Below, piece after piece: positions 45,700 through 55,296 of a DNA stretch of 64,000 bases (position 1 is the first letter of the stretch; every line of letters starts with the position of its first letter). The DNA is taken from positions 1 through 64,000 of the forward strand of contig CAIXAE010000006.1 in NCBI GenBank assembly GCA_903917345.1, in the 5' to 3' direction. The notes below the pieces were generated by a model. The model ran no database searches. It was not told the DNA's origin and was given only the letters and a program-made list of their open reading frames with translations. Position numbers and translations under genes: made by a program. The stretch comes from an uncultured Methylococcaceae bacterium. Its GTDB lineage: Bacteria; Pseudomonadota; Gammaproteobacteria; Methylococcales; Methylomonadaceae.

Positions 45700-46737
45700 A
45701 TGGCGCAGAGACAGTCTAAGAAAACACAATTTAAAGGTCAGCATGTTCTGCTTGCCCATGGTAATGGTGGGCGTTTAATGAAAGAACTGATTGAGCAAAT
45801 ATTCGCTTATCACCTCCATAATGAATTGTTAGATACCCAGTCGGATGCGGCATCTATCCCCTTTAAATCCAATAATTCAGAGCTGGTTGTGAGTACTGAT
45901 GGTTTTACAGTTGAGCCACTAGAGTTTCCGGGAGGAAATATTGGTAGTTTAGCTGTGCATGGTACGGTTAATGATCTAGCTGTTTCGGGTGCTAAGCCAC
46001 TTTATCTGACACTTAATGCTTTTATAGAAGAGGGGTTGGCATTAGCTGTGTTAGATAGGGTTGTACAAAGCATGGCACAGGCCTGTTTGGAATGTGATGT
46101 TAAGATTGTAGCCGGTGATACTAAGGTAGTACGTAGAGGGCAAGGTGGTGGTATTTATTTCGCTACCACAGGTATAGGTCAACGAGACTCTAAGTATCGA
46201 TTGGGATTAAATCAGATTCAATTAGGTGATTTTGTATTATTAAGTGGCACGGCAGGTGATCATGGCGCTGCTGTTATGTTAGCTAGAGAACAGTTTGGGT
46301 TAGCAGGCTCTTTGCAATCTGATGCTGCATCTGTATTGCCGATTACGGAGGCTTTATTAAGTTTCGAGGGCTTGCGTTTTATGAGAGATCCAACGCGGGG
46401 TGGGGTGGCAACGATAGCGCATGAAATATCTCAAGCTATCGATCAGTCAGTTCGCTTGTACGCTGCAAATATCCCCGTTAATGAGCAAGTCAGGGTGGTG
46501 TGTGATTTGTTAGGGTATGATCCTTTATATATGGCATGTGAAGGCCGAGTATTAGCTGTTATCGCGCCTGAATTGGCCGAAGCTGCGGTGACTAAGTTGC
46601 ATGCATTAGGTTATGTTGATGCGGCTATTATTGGTCGGATAGAGCAAGGTCGAGCGCATGCTTTCTTAGAAACAGATTTGGGAGGTGAGCGTATCCTACA
46701 AGAGTTAGAAGAAGATCCGTTACCGAGAATTTGTTAA
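45700..46737 (+). CDS. hypE: Hydrogenase maturation protein HypE
   Basis: Carries and dehydrates the carbamoyl group on its C-terminal cysteine to thiocyanate, the source of the cyanide ligands of [NiFe]-hydrogenase. The 345-residue PurM-fold protein has LAHGNGGRLMKELI, VSTDGFTVEPLEFPGGNIG and ATIAHEIS, and ends with the required PRIC. That end, and the absence of the SelD Cys/Sec motif, exclude selenophosphate synthetase. None of hypA, B, C, D, F or hydrogenase subunits is in the window, so the gene is isolated from its usual cluster. Confidence 0.93.
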   Translation: MAQRQSKKTQFKGQHVLLAHGNGGRLMKELIEQIFAYHLHNELLDTQSDAASIPFKSNNSELVVSTDGFTVEPLEFPGGNIGSLAVHGTVNDLAVSGAKPLYLTLNAFIEEGLALAVLDRVVQSMAQACLECDVKIVAGDTKVVRRGQGGGIYFATTGIGQRDSKYRLGLNQIQLGDFVLLSGTAGDHGAAVMLAREQFGLAGSLQSDAASVLPITEALLSFEGLRFMRDPTRGGVATIAHEISQAIDQSVRLYAANIPVNEQVRVVCDLLGYDPLYMACEGRVLAVIAPELAEAAVTKLHALGYVDAAIIGRIEQGRAHAFLETDLGGERILQELEEDPLPRIC

Positions 46738-46919
46738 TTTATATTTTTATATTTATTTTTTAATGCTATTATTACAATGGTTTGTGTAATTTTTTTATTT
46801 AATAAATTTTATTAATGTTTAATGAGTTTAATAAGATTATTGCTTGTTAAGCCCTTTGTGCACGATATAAAATAAGCTGTTGTGCTCACCCAAGAAATAT
46901 CCAAAATAATAGGTTAAAT

Positions 46920-48779
46920 GTGCAAGATACATTTCTAAAGAAACTAGAGTACTGTTTAAAATTTTCTGTTTTAACAGCCATGTTGGGTTGTGTCATCCAG
47001 CAAGTTTCTTATGCAGATGTGATCGAAGATAAAGACACACATTTTATCGAGAAAATAAAAGACGCTATTATTTCATTAGATAGTAATAAAGTAATAGCTA
47101 GGCAAATCGCTGCGCTTATTGCCTCCAAACAACTTTCGGATTTAAAGCGGTCTAACTTCGAAAATCGTGCTGACGATCTTACTGAGCTTTATAAATTATC
47201 GGGCAATAAATTGTTGTGGTCATCAAGCCCAGAAGCAGAAAAGAATGCGCATGAGTTAATTAGTTTAATTGATAAAGTAGCGGATAACGGACTTAACGCG
47301 GCAGATTATGAGCCTGAAGTTTTAAAGCAGCTGCATGCAAAAGCTGCCATTTTAGCCCCCGATAATTATAAAGAGCGGGTGCAATATGATATGGCATTGA
47401 GTTTGTCGTTAATAAGATATCTACATGACTTGCACTACGGACGCATAAATCCAAAAGATATCAACTTTAATCTCAAGCTAAGAGATAAAAAAATTATTGA
47501 TATACCCCAGCTTATTGTGAAGCAAAATAATGCAAAAACGATTGGTCAATTAGTTGATTTAGTAGAACCTAAGCTTAAGCAATATGAAAAACTTAAGCAC
47601 GAGTTAGCGTATTATAGAAATTTAGCGAAATCTACTATTGATCTGCATTTATCTGTCACAGAAAAGTTAAATCCGGGTGATAGTTTGCCTGCTGCGCCAT
47701 CATTAGCCCAATATTTAGTCGCTATGGGAGACTTGCCTAAGGATGTTGACAGTCAATTTAAAAAATTGGATCGATACAACGATAAGTTGGTTGCAGGTAT
47801 AAAAAAGTTCCAAGCTCGACATGGTATCGATGCGGATGGTGTTTTGGGTCAGCGCACTGTTACGGCGTTAAATAAGCCCATCAGTGAGCGTTTAGACCAG
47901 ATTGAACTCGCCATGGAAAGGTTACGTTGGTTACCTGAGTTAAGTAACGGTGCATCCATTATTGTAAATATTCCTGCTTTTCAGTTATGGGCTTTTGATG
48001 ATGTCAATGAAATCAATTCCGATATAAAAAACATGCGGGTGGTGGTTGGGAAAGCGGCTAAAAATGAAACACCCGTTTTAATGGCTGAAATGCGTTTTAT
48101 CGATTTCATGCCTTATTGGAACGTTCCTTATAATATAGTTAAAAAAGAAATTATCCCTAAATTGCTTACTAATCCTCGTTATCTTGATGGCGAAAACATG
48201 GAGATGGTGGCAACTGAAGGTGGTGAAGCAAAAACGGTCTCATTTTCTTCTGCTACGCTATCAGGTCTCAATCAGGGAAATGTCAGAATTAGGCAAAAGC
48301 CGGGCAATAAAAACGCGTTAGGAAAAGTGAAGTTTATGTTCCCAAACAAAAATGACGTGTACCTGCATGATACGCCTTCACATCATTTATTTAGCCGTTC
48401 GCGTCGGGACTTTAGCCATGGCTGTGTGCGGGTAGAAAATCCGGATCAATTAGCTCAATTTGTTTTAAAAAATCAATTAAGTAAAGAAGAAATCGATGAC
48501 GCTTTTCAAGCGCAAAAGAATCGAAGGGTCACGCTTAAGAAATCTATCCCTGTTATGTTCTTTTATACAACCGCTTTCGTAGATCATAATGAACATTTAT
48601 CTTTTTATGAAGATATCTATGCGTATGATGATGTGCTGAAGGAGAAGCTAAAGAAACTACAGGATGTGTCTGATCTAACACTATATGCACCACCGCCAGA
48701 ATTGTTGCAGGCAGGGCGACCTGTTAGTGAGGAATCAACGGCTGTTTTGAATAATGCCGATGCAGAAAAACAGCCCTAA
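46920..48779 (+). CDS. ldtD: YcbB-type L,D-transpeptidase
   Basis: Periplasmic enzyme forming 3-3 (DAP-DAP) peptidoglycan cross-links, 619 residues. Order: signal region (to about VSYADV), a scaffold domain (40-200), a peptidoglycan-binding domain with KKFQARHGIDADGVLGQRTV, a catalytic YkuD domain with SHGCVRVEN, and a 90-residue tail. The start is GTG 46920, since the ATG one frame over stops after six codons; AGG at 46911-46913 gives the ribosome site. Its neighbour is a YcbK-type peptidase, convergent on the minus strand, the same pair of families that sit together in E. coli. Confidence 0.9.
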   Translation: MQDTFLKKLEYCLKFSVLTAMLGCVIQQVSYADVIEDKDTHFIEKIKDAIISLDSNKVIARQIAALIASKQLSDLKRSNFENRADDLTELYKLSGNKLLWSSSPEAEKNAHELISLIDKVADNGLNAADYEPEVLKQLHAKAAILAPDNYKERVQYDMALSLSLIRYLHDLHYGRINPKDINFNLKLRDKKIIDIPQLIVKQNNAKTIGQLVDLVEPKLKQYEKLKHELAYYRNLAKSTIDLHLSVTEKLNPGDSLPAAPSLAQYLVAMGDLPKDVDSQFKKLDRYNDKLVAGIKKFQARHGIDADGVLGQRTVTALNKPISERLDQIELAMERLRWLPELSNGASIIVNIPAFQLWAFDDVNEINSDIKNMRVVVGKAAKNETPVLMAEMRFIDFMPYWNVPYNIVKKEIIPKLLTNPRYLDGENMEMVATEGGEAKTVSFSSATLSGLNQGNVRIRQKPGNKNALGKVKFMFPNKNDVYLHDTPSHHLFSRSRRDFSHGCVRVENPDQLAQFVLKNQLSKEEIDDAFQAQKNRRVTLKKSIPVMFFYTTAFVDHNEHLSFYEDIYAYDDVLKEKLKKLQDVSDLTLYAPPPELLQAGRPVSEESTAVLNNADAEKQP

Positions 48780-48792
48780 GCATTATCCTTTG

Positions 48793-49494
48793 TTACCAGG
48801 TTCTAATATCACCTGTATCTAAGTGGACAAAATTACTTTCGGGGTAATATCCAACGCCACCTTTTGCCATAGATAGCGCCGCTTTTTTAATCATATGTGT
48901 TTGCATGCCCTCAATTCTGATATCAATAGCTCTGCCTTGAATATGGTAGCTATGTTCTGCTACCCCAGAATTGTTTTTACGTAATGCAGCATTTGTTACG
49001 GGTGCTCTATAAGCAGATACCACTTGTATCGGTTTGTTAATGCCTAAGGTTTGCTTAAGTTCAAATAATTGATCTATTAACGCAGTATCCATCGAGTGAA
49101 TGTCATTCGTATGGTAATCGCGCATGATGTGATTAATTTCATGTAGCGCGTCTTTGACATAGCGCCCATTTTCAAAGTAAGTTAATTTTAGTTTATCCCC
49201 CGTTTCTCTATGGACAAGGTGTATCGATCTAGCGGGCACAATGCGTTTAGATGCGCTTTGTGTTTTTCTATTTAACGTGCTGTGGATTAAGCGTTTGTTA
49301 ACTTCTTTATGAGGAGGGTAGGTGCGACCATGCCCGTATTGATGGGGGTCAATAATGGATCTAACTGTTGCAGACGCTATATCAGTTCCGCCTAAGGCGA
49401 GAACAGAACCATAAGCTAATTTCTTTAAAAAATCGCGTCTTGTTGCTATCTCAATTTCTTCAGTGTTAATAGTCTGTATTATTTTAGTATCCAT
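48793..49494 (-). CDS. Tat-exported YcbK-family (DUF882/M15) peptidase
   Basis: A 233-residue protein exported by the Tat pathway: twin arginines in ATRRDFLKKLAYGSVLALGG. The mature domain is the YcbK/DUF882 type, related to M15 D,D-carboxypeptidases: SAYRAPVTNAALRKNNSGVAEHSYHIQGRAIDIR (zinc His/Asp) and GGVGYYPESNFVHLDTGDIRTW. It should trim or cleave peptidoglycan peptides near the L,D-transpeptidase gene, which it faces with only 13 bases between stops. Confidence 0.88.
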   Translation of the reverse strand: MDTKIIQTINTEEIEIATRRDFLKKLAYGSVLALGGTDIASATVRSIIDPHQYGHGRTYPPHKEVNKRLIHSTLNRKTQSASKRIVPARSIHLVHRETGDKLKLTYFENGRYVKDALHEINHIMRDYHTNDIHSMDTALIDQLFELKQTLGINKPIQVVSAYRAPVTNAALRKNNSGVAEHSYHIQGRAIDIRIEGMQTHMIKKAALSMAKGGVGYYPESNFVHLDTGDIRTW

Positions 49495-49718
49495 AACTAA
49501 TCCTCATGCTGACGCGTTAAGTTGATTATCTAACTTTAGTCTTAAAATAATCTTAAATTATTGTTAAGGAAATGTGACAACTGGCTTAATACAAGGTTTA
49601 GTGAGGTATGGGGTAAATATTTTATGTGTTGATCTATAGGTCAAGATTCTGCTATATATGTAGGGGAAGCATAAATACGACCTCTACTAACGATGCATTA
49701 CTAATGGGTGATCAATAT

Positions 49719-51005
49719 ATGAGTAAAAAAATCGTTAAACCTTCAACTTATCTATTAGAAGTTAAGACGCTGTCTGACCGTATTGTTAAGGCTCAACAAC
49801 CTATACGTATCTTAGATGCCATCAAATGGGATGATGGGATTAAACAGGCGTTTTTTGATGATAAGTGTAAAAATCCTCCCAAAGTAACCACCGATTATTA
49901 TAAAAATAGAGCGCTAGGTTTTGATCCTTCGGATAAGAAGCTAGAGTTTTATCAGATTGAGCGTGACTTAGTGCGTAAGTTGGGTCAACTCAATCCGCTC
50001 AGCGTGATCATGAGGCGTATCTGTCGAGAATATCAAGATGTGATAGGGATGCTTGAAGTGCGCGGCACGCCTTTGTTCTCAAATATCTCTCAAGAATTGT
50101 ATGGATCATCACAGGACGTATTTCATGTCGGAGATCCAACCATTGCAGATTTTGGCACCATGATGGAAGCTACTTTAGATCCTTTGATTAAGTTGGATTG
50201 TGAAGAGCCGAAAACAATTAACGCAAAAGAAGCGGTAGAAATTCTCAATGAAAAAATAGAAAGTGTTTTTCCGGGTGATGGCTTACGTGCCATGTTAAGT
50301 GACGGAATTATGGCTGATGCGGCAGCAGGTACTGACTATATTAAGTTGCGTGCCGATGCCATGTTTAATATGCGAGACCTTCGCGTACTTGAAGTACATG
50401 AGATATGGGTACATTTAGGGACAACACTCAATGGCTTAGCTCAACCGTATTGTACCTTTTTAGGCAAAGGCCCCCCATCAGCGACAGTAACGCAAGAAGG
50501 CTTGGCGGTACTGATGGAAATATTAACGTTCAGTTCAACGCCTCATCGCTTAATGCGTTTAATTAATCGCGTGCGCGCCATTACTTTGATCGAAGAAGGC
50601 GCTGACTTTATGGATATCTTCAAGTTTTTTAAAGAGAAGGGCTTAGACGACGAAGATAGTTATACATTTACGAGTCGAGTTTTTAGGGGAAGTACTTATA
50701 ACGGAATGCCTTTTACTAAAGATTTAACTTACCTGAAAGGCTTTGTTCTCACGTATAATTTTATGCGTTTAGCTGTTATAAAAGGCATGCCAGATCGTAT
50801 TCCCTTATTGTTTTGCGGTAAGACGATGATTGAAGACATGAAGGTATTGGTCGATTTAGTAGAAGAAGGGACTGTGATAGCACCGCAATTTTTACCGCCA
50901 CAGTTCAAAGATTTAATGGGATTGGCTTCCTGGTTAAGTTTTAGTCGATTTATGACGTCATTAAATTTTAGACAGTTAGAACAAGATTATGCCAATATCC
51001 TGTAA
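49719..51005 (+). CDS. QEGLA-motif (DUF1704/MATCAP-like) putative peptidase
   Basis: A 428-residue protein of DUF1704, often labelled flavohemoglobin expression-modulating QEGLA motif protein. The metallopeptidase-like HEIWVH (H227-E228-x3-H232) and the TQEGLAVL motif are present, with FRGSTYNGMPFTKDLTYLKG C-terminal to them. Animal MATCAP of this superfamily removes tyrosine from tubulin, so a bacterial carboxypeptidase-like role is plausible but untested. The start at ATG 49719 is preferred over upstream in-frame ATG 49704 (or ATG-like starts further up) because GGGTGA (49706-49711) lies 7 bases upstream. A strong terminator follows. Confidence 0.75.
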   Translation: MSKKIVKPSTYLLEVKTLSDRIVKAQQPIRILDAIKWDDGIKQAFFDDKCKNPPKVTTDYYKNRALGFDPSDKKLEFYQIERDLVRKLGQLNPLSVIMRRICREYQDVIGMLEVRGTPLFSNISQELYGSSQDVFHVGDPTIADFGTMMEATLDPLIKLDCEEPKTINAKEAVEILNEKIESVFPGDGLRAMLSDGIMADAAAGTDYIKLRADAMFNMRDLRVLEVHEIWVHLGTTLNGLAQPYCTFLGKGPPSATVTQEGLAVLMEILTFSSTPHRLMRLINRVRAITLIEEGADFMDIFKFFKEKGLDDEDSYTFTSRVFRGSTYNGMPFTKDLTYLKGFVLTYNFMRLAVIKGMPDRIPLLFCGKTMIEDMKVLVDLVEEGTVIAPQFLPPQFKDLMGLASWLSFSRFMTSLNFRQLEQDYANIL

Positions 51006-51072
51006 ATGATGTTAAGTTGACATGGATGTTACTACTTTTATATCCATTGCATTTTTCAGATGTAATCTATTG

Positions 51073-51111
51073 AAGTACACCGGTCTTAGTCATAACACCG
51101 GTGTACTTTTT
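51073..51111 (+). terminator. Strong intrinsic terminator after the QEGLA gene
   Basis: A perfect 12-bp stem AAGTACACCGGT (51073-51084) / ACCGGTGTACTT (51097-51108) with a 12-base loop and a short T run. Because the right arm covers GTG 51101, that GTG is not the start of the next gene; ATG 51131 is used instead. Confidence 0.85.
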
Positions 51112-51130
51112 GTCATACAAGCAAGTATCA

Positions 51131-54100
51131 ATGAAAGATAAATTTTTAAATTTCTTTAGTACCCTCAATAAAGATGAACAGCAAATATTACTGGTGTTAT
51201 CAGTTGTTTATGCGCCTATTGTCCAATCGAATTTGCAAATATTATTGCGCTCTCTTGCGTGTATAGAGCCCAAAAAATTAGCGCTGATAGATCTGCATTT
51301 AAGAGAAAAATTGCAGCAATCGGGTATGATTATTGTTACCTCTGATGGATGGCAATGTAATAGAAAGGTAGCTGAGCATATAACACGTGTTGCCGTTAAT
51401 GAGCCCTGGTTTAATAAATTGGCGCAGCATTTAATTGCCCAGCCTAGTTACTATTATCCTACTAGAGTTGATATCTACCATGCTATCAAACAACTCCGTA
51501 TTTTTTTATATCAAGAAAATGTAGTGGCTTTCGCTGCAAATATTGAGCACTTCTATAATTCATATCCTCAGCACTTTACTGAGGTCATGAACGATATCTT
51601 CTTTAATCAATATAATTCAAGTTGGTTTAGTGCGTTACCCGATGCCATCAAGAGTGCCGTTTTAAAATATTACTTAAAAGACAGTTATTTCTATTTAATC
51701 GATGATTCATTTCAGTATAAGTTACTGGAATCCTTCTTTGGAAAGAAAAGGCCCGCGAATCGAGATATCATTCATGCACTACTGTCAGAGCGTTTAGTGC
51801 GTGGTAATTTTAAAGATGCTGAAGCATGGTTGGCTGGGGATTATACGTTTGAGGGTCTAAAGTTATTAGGCACATTAAGATTCCTTGAGAATAAAAATGA
51901 TGAGGCCATTGTTTATTTTCAGACGGCGCTTAAGGTCCTTAAAAAAGAGACGGGCAAGCGAAATATCGTTATTGAAGGTCTGGAGGGTTATTTTTATAAC
52001 CTGGCATTGCTTAAAAGCCGTCAACTGCCCAATCTACAATTGCTAAGGCAACAATTAAAACTAGCCATTAAGCAAGGCGACTTAAATCCTTTTAATGGCT
52101 TAAGTCTTATGTTACTAGAGCTGCTTGATATTTACCAAGGTAAATCCAGTATTGAGCAAAGTGTTTTTTTAATGACGAATAAAACGTCCGCTTACGAGCA
52201 CTTATTCCAAGGGCTTCTTTTATTTTGGCTGAACGAATTAGATGCCATAACGCTGGGCGAATCGAATAACGCTTATGTCATACAATTGGCGGAGTATTGT
52301 CAAAAAGCGAAACAATTAAATTATGGTTGGTATGCCTGCATCAGTGCTGCTTTGTTGGAGCGTTTGGGGCACGTAGATGAAGCCTGTCAATTAATGGCTC
52401 AAAACAGTACTGATTTATCTTTTGCTGAACTCATTAATTTATTGCCCCAAGTCTCTTCTTGGCAAAGGGCTTTAGATGCATTAAATCAGTTGACTACTCA
52501 AGTGGATCCAGATGACGTAAAAGAACTCCGTATTATCTGGTCAATAAGGTTACATAAAGATAACGTCATTTTAGAGCCTAAAGAGCAGCGTCTGGGCATG
52601 GGTGGTAAGTGGACTAAAGGGCGAGTGATACCTTTAAAAAAACTGCTGAACGCTATAGATGAGTTTGATTATTTATCAGAACAAGACAAACGCATTTGTG
52701 CGCATATTCAAATCGTTAAAGAAACGGATTATTATGGATACGCAGCAAGAGAAAAATACGTGTTATCCAGTGTTGCAATTACAGAAGCGGTAGGGCATCC
52801 GGCCATCTTTTGGGCGCATCAAGAACAGTATGATCATCCCGTCGATATTCGTTTATTAGAGCCCCAATTATTAGTTAGAGAGGTAGAGGATAAATTGCAC
52901 ATCTCGTTGTTACCTCCCATTAATCAAGAAAAAATAATTGCTCATAAGACAGCCAATAATGGCCTGCAAATTTATGCAATCAATGATTCTCATCGTCAGG
53001 TAGCAGAAATATTGGGGCAAACCGGTTTAATCGTTCCACAATCAGCACGTCAACAGGTCATCGATTCCATTGCATCAATTTCATCCATGTTAACGGTGCA
53101 ATCTGACATTGGTGGATCTTCTGATTTGGCGACAACAGTAGCGTCCGATAGCCGATTACACATCCATTTGCAGCCGATGGGGCAAGGCATACAAATAGAT
53201 ATTTTTGTACAGCCCTTTGTTGAAGGGGGGCCACTCTACATTCCTTGTACTGGCGGCATGACAGTACTTGCCGAGATAGACAGTAAGCAATACCAAACTA
53301 CGCGTGATTTCGATTTAGAGAACCAATACCTCGTGCAGGTGCTCGATAAGTGTCCCCAGCTCTATGCAGCTAAAGAACCGCGTTGGAAATTGGATGATGC
53401 AGAAACTTCACTGGAAACATTGTTACAACTGCAGGAGTTAGGTGAGTTTGCTATTTTAGAATGGCCTAAAGATAAGAAAATCAAGCTCAGTCGTGAAGTC
53501 GGTTTGTCTTCAGTACAGTTTTCGGTGCGAAAAGAGAAAGATTGGTTTAGTGTCGAAGGTGATATAGAGGTCGATAACGGACAAGTGCTGGATATGCAGC
53601 GCCTTATGAATTTATTAAACGGTTCGACCAGTCGGTTTTTGCAATTAGAAGATGGGCAAATTATTGCGCTAACACGTGAGTTACGCCAGCGTTTAGATGA
53701 CCTTACGGGGATTGGTGAAGTCCATAAAGATAAAGTACGCTTTCATCCTTTAGCGGCTTTAGCATTGGATGAGATTACCTCGGGCATGGCGGTAACAGCT
53801 AGTGTGCCTTGGACAGATCAGCTCAATCGATTGAATGAAATGGGTGATTTAAATCCTAAGCCACCTTCTACATTGCAAGGTGAGTTAAGAGATTATCAAT
53901 ACGAAGGCTACCAATGGATGATGCGTCTAGCCCATTGGGGCGCGGGCGCTTGTTTAGCGGATGATATGGGCTTAGGTAAGACCATACAGGCTATCGCTTT
54001 AATACTAGCAAGAGCGCCTAATGGGCCTACATTAATATTAGCGCCTACCTCAGTGTGTATTAACTGGTTAGAAGAAATACAGCGATTTGCGCCCACACTG

Positions 54101-55258
54101 AATGTGTCTCAGTTTGGCATCGGTGATAGACAAGAGATGCTGGATACTGCCGGCCCGTTCGATTTAATCGTGTGTAGTTATGGTTTATTACAAACTGAAT
54201 CTGAACGATTAGTTGATAAACATTGGCATACCTTAGTGGCTGATGAGGCACATGCTATCAAAAATGCGCTCACTAAGCGCTCTAAGGCGGCGATGGCCTT
54301 GCAAGCAGACTTTAAGTTGATTACGACAGGTACGCCTATAGAAAATCATCTGGGCGAATTGTGGAATTTATTTAATTTCATTAATCCTGGGTTGTTAGGG
54401 ACATTGCAAAAGTTTAATCAACGTTATGCGCAGGCCATCGAGAATAATAAAGATCATGAGCTCCAGCAGCGTTTAAGAAAGTTACTCAGACCCTTTATAT
54501 TGCGACGGTTAAAAAATGATGTATTAACTGAGTTGCCTTCAAGAACAGAAGTGACGTTGCACATTGAGTTAAGTGCAGAGGAAAGGGCTTTTTATGAGGC
54601 TTTACGCAGAAATGCAATGGATGCGCTTTTATCAAGTAATGAAAAAGCAGAGCATAAGCAGCTTAAAATATTAGCTGAGATTATGAAGTTAAGGCGGGCT
54701 TGTTGTCATCCTAGTTTGGTGATGGAAGAAAGTGTCTTGTCTAGCTCAAAGTTACAAGCGTTTGAAGAATTGGTTGATGAGTTAATACCTAATAAACATA
54801 AAGCATTAGTGTTCAGTCAGTTTGTGGGGCATCTGGGTATTATCAGGCGGTTGCTAGATAAAAAAGGCATTTCCTATCATTATCTAGATGGTTCAACCCC
54901 CGTTCCTAAACGCAAAATAGCGGTTAATGCTTTTCAGGCGGGCGATGGAGACTTATTTTTAATTAGTTTAAAAGCCGGAGGCACAGGCTTAAATCTAACC
55001 GCTGCAGATTATGTGATTCATATGGATCCTTGGTGGAATCCGGCTGTTGAGGATCAAGCCTCTGACCGTGCACATCGTATGGGGCAATTGCGCCCTGTAA
55101 CGGTGTATCGGTTAGTTGCGAAAGATACGATAGAAGATAAAATCGTTGAGCTACACAAGCATAAGCGTGATTTGGCGAGTAGTTTGTTGGAAGGTGGGGA
55201 AGTGAGCGGCAAAATGTCAGTAGAACAAATGTTGGAGCTAATTAAAGATATTGTTTAA
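51131..55258 (+). CDS. SNF2-family DEAH helicase, 1375 residues
   Basis: A large cytosolic ATPase of the SNF2 superfamily. Residues 1-500 are helical, with TPR-like text around 240-330 (EAWLAGDYTFEGLKLLGTLRFLENKNDEAIVYFQTALKVL). The helicase core has Walker A DDMGLGKTIQA (about 944-954), DEAH (about 1038-1041), RRLKNDVL, FSQFVGHL and DPWWNPAVEDQASDRAHRMGQ (motif VI). It resembles RapA/SNF2-type remodelers in the core only. The role could be transcription recycling, DNA repair or defence; no nuclease is nearby. The in-frame GTG 51101 lies in the terminator, so ATG 51131 is used. Confidence 0.85.
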   Translation: MKDKFLNFFSTLNKDEQQILLVLSVVYAPIVQSNLQILLRSLACIEPKKLALIDLHLREKLQQSGMIIVTSDGWQCNRKVAEHITRVAVNEPWFNKLAQHLIAQPSYYYPTRVDIYHAIKQLRIFLYQENVVAFAANIEHFYNSYPQHFTEVMNDIFFNQYNSSWFSALPDAIKSAVLKYYLKDSYFYLIDDSFQYKLLESFFGKKRPANRDIIHALLSERLVRGNFKDAEAWLAGDYTFEGLKLLGTLRFLENKNDEAIVYFQTALKVLKKETGKRNIVIEGLEGYFYNLALLKSRQLPNLQLLRQQLKLAIKQGDLNPFNGLSLMLLELLDIYQGKSSIEQSVFLMTNKTSAYEHLFQGLLLFWLNELDAITLGESNNAYVIQLAEYCQKAKQLNYGWYACISAALLERLGHVDEACQLMAQNSTDLSFAELINLLPQVSSWQRALDALNQLTTQVDPDDVKELRIIWSIRLHKDNVILEPKEQRLGMGGKWTKGRVIPLKKLLNAIDEFDYLSEQDKRICAHIQIVKETDYYGYAAREKYVLSSVAITEAVGHPAIFWAHQEQYDHPVDIRLLEPQLLVREVEDKLHISLLPPINQEKIIAHKTANNGLQIYAINDSHRQVAEILGQTGLIVPQSARQQVIDSIASISSMLTVQSDIGGSSDLATTVASDSRLHIHLQPMGQGIQIDIFVQPFVEGGPLYIPCTGGMTVLAEIDSKQYQTTRDFDLENQYLVQVLDKCPQLYAAKEPRWKLDDAETSLETLLQLQELGEFAILEWPKDKKIKLSREVGLSSVQFSVRKEKDWFSVEGDIEVDNGQVLDMQRLMNLLNGSTSRFLQLEDGQIIALTRELRQRLDDLTGIGEVHKDKVRFHPLAALALDEITSGMAVTASVPWTDQLNRLNEMGDLNPKPPSTLQGELRDYQYEGYQWMMRLAHWGAGACLADDMGLGKTIQAIALILARAPNGPTLILAPTSVCINWLEEIQRFAPTLNVSQFGIGDRQEMLDTAGPFDLIVCSYGLLQTESERLVDKHWHTLVADEAHAIKNALTKRSKAAMALQADFKLITTGTPIENHLGELWNLFNFINPGLLGTLQKFNQRYAQAIENNKDHELQQRLRKLLRPFILRRLKNDVLTELPSRTEVTLHIELSAEERAFYEALRRNAMDALLSSNEKAEHKQLKILAEIMKLRRACCHPSLVMEESVLSSSKLQAFEELVDELIPNKHKALVFSQFVGHLGIIRRLLDKKGISYHYLDGSTPVPKRKIAVNAFQAGDGDLFLISLKAGGTGLNLTAADYVIHMDPWWNPAVEDQASDRAHRMGQLRPVTVYRLVAKDTIEDKIVELHKHKRDLASSLLEGGEVSGKMSVEQMLELIKDIV

Positions 55259-55296
55259 TTAATGGCTATTACACTATAACAATAGGAGGCAATAAT

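Noticed and set aside
45700-46737. Selenophosphate synthetase SelD
   Set aside because: The fold is shared, but no N-terminal Cys/Sec active-site motif is seen and the protein ends in PRIC, the HypE carbamoylation site.
51101-51130. GTG 51101 as start of the SNF2 helicase gene
   Set aside because: It lies in the right arm of a perfect 12-bp terminator stem; ATG 51131 is downstream of it.
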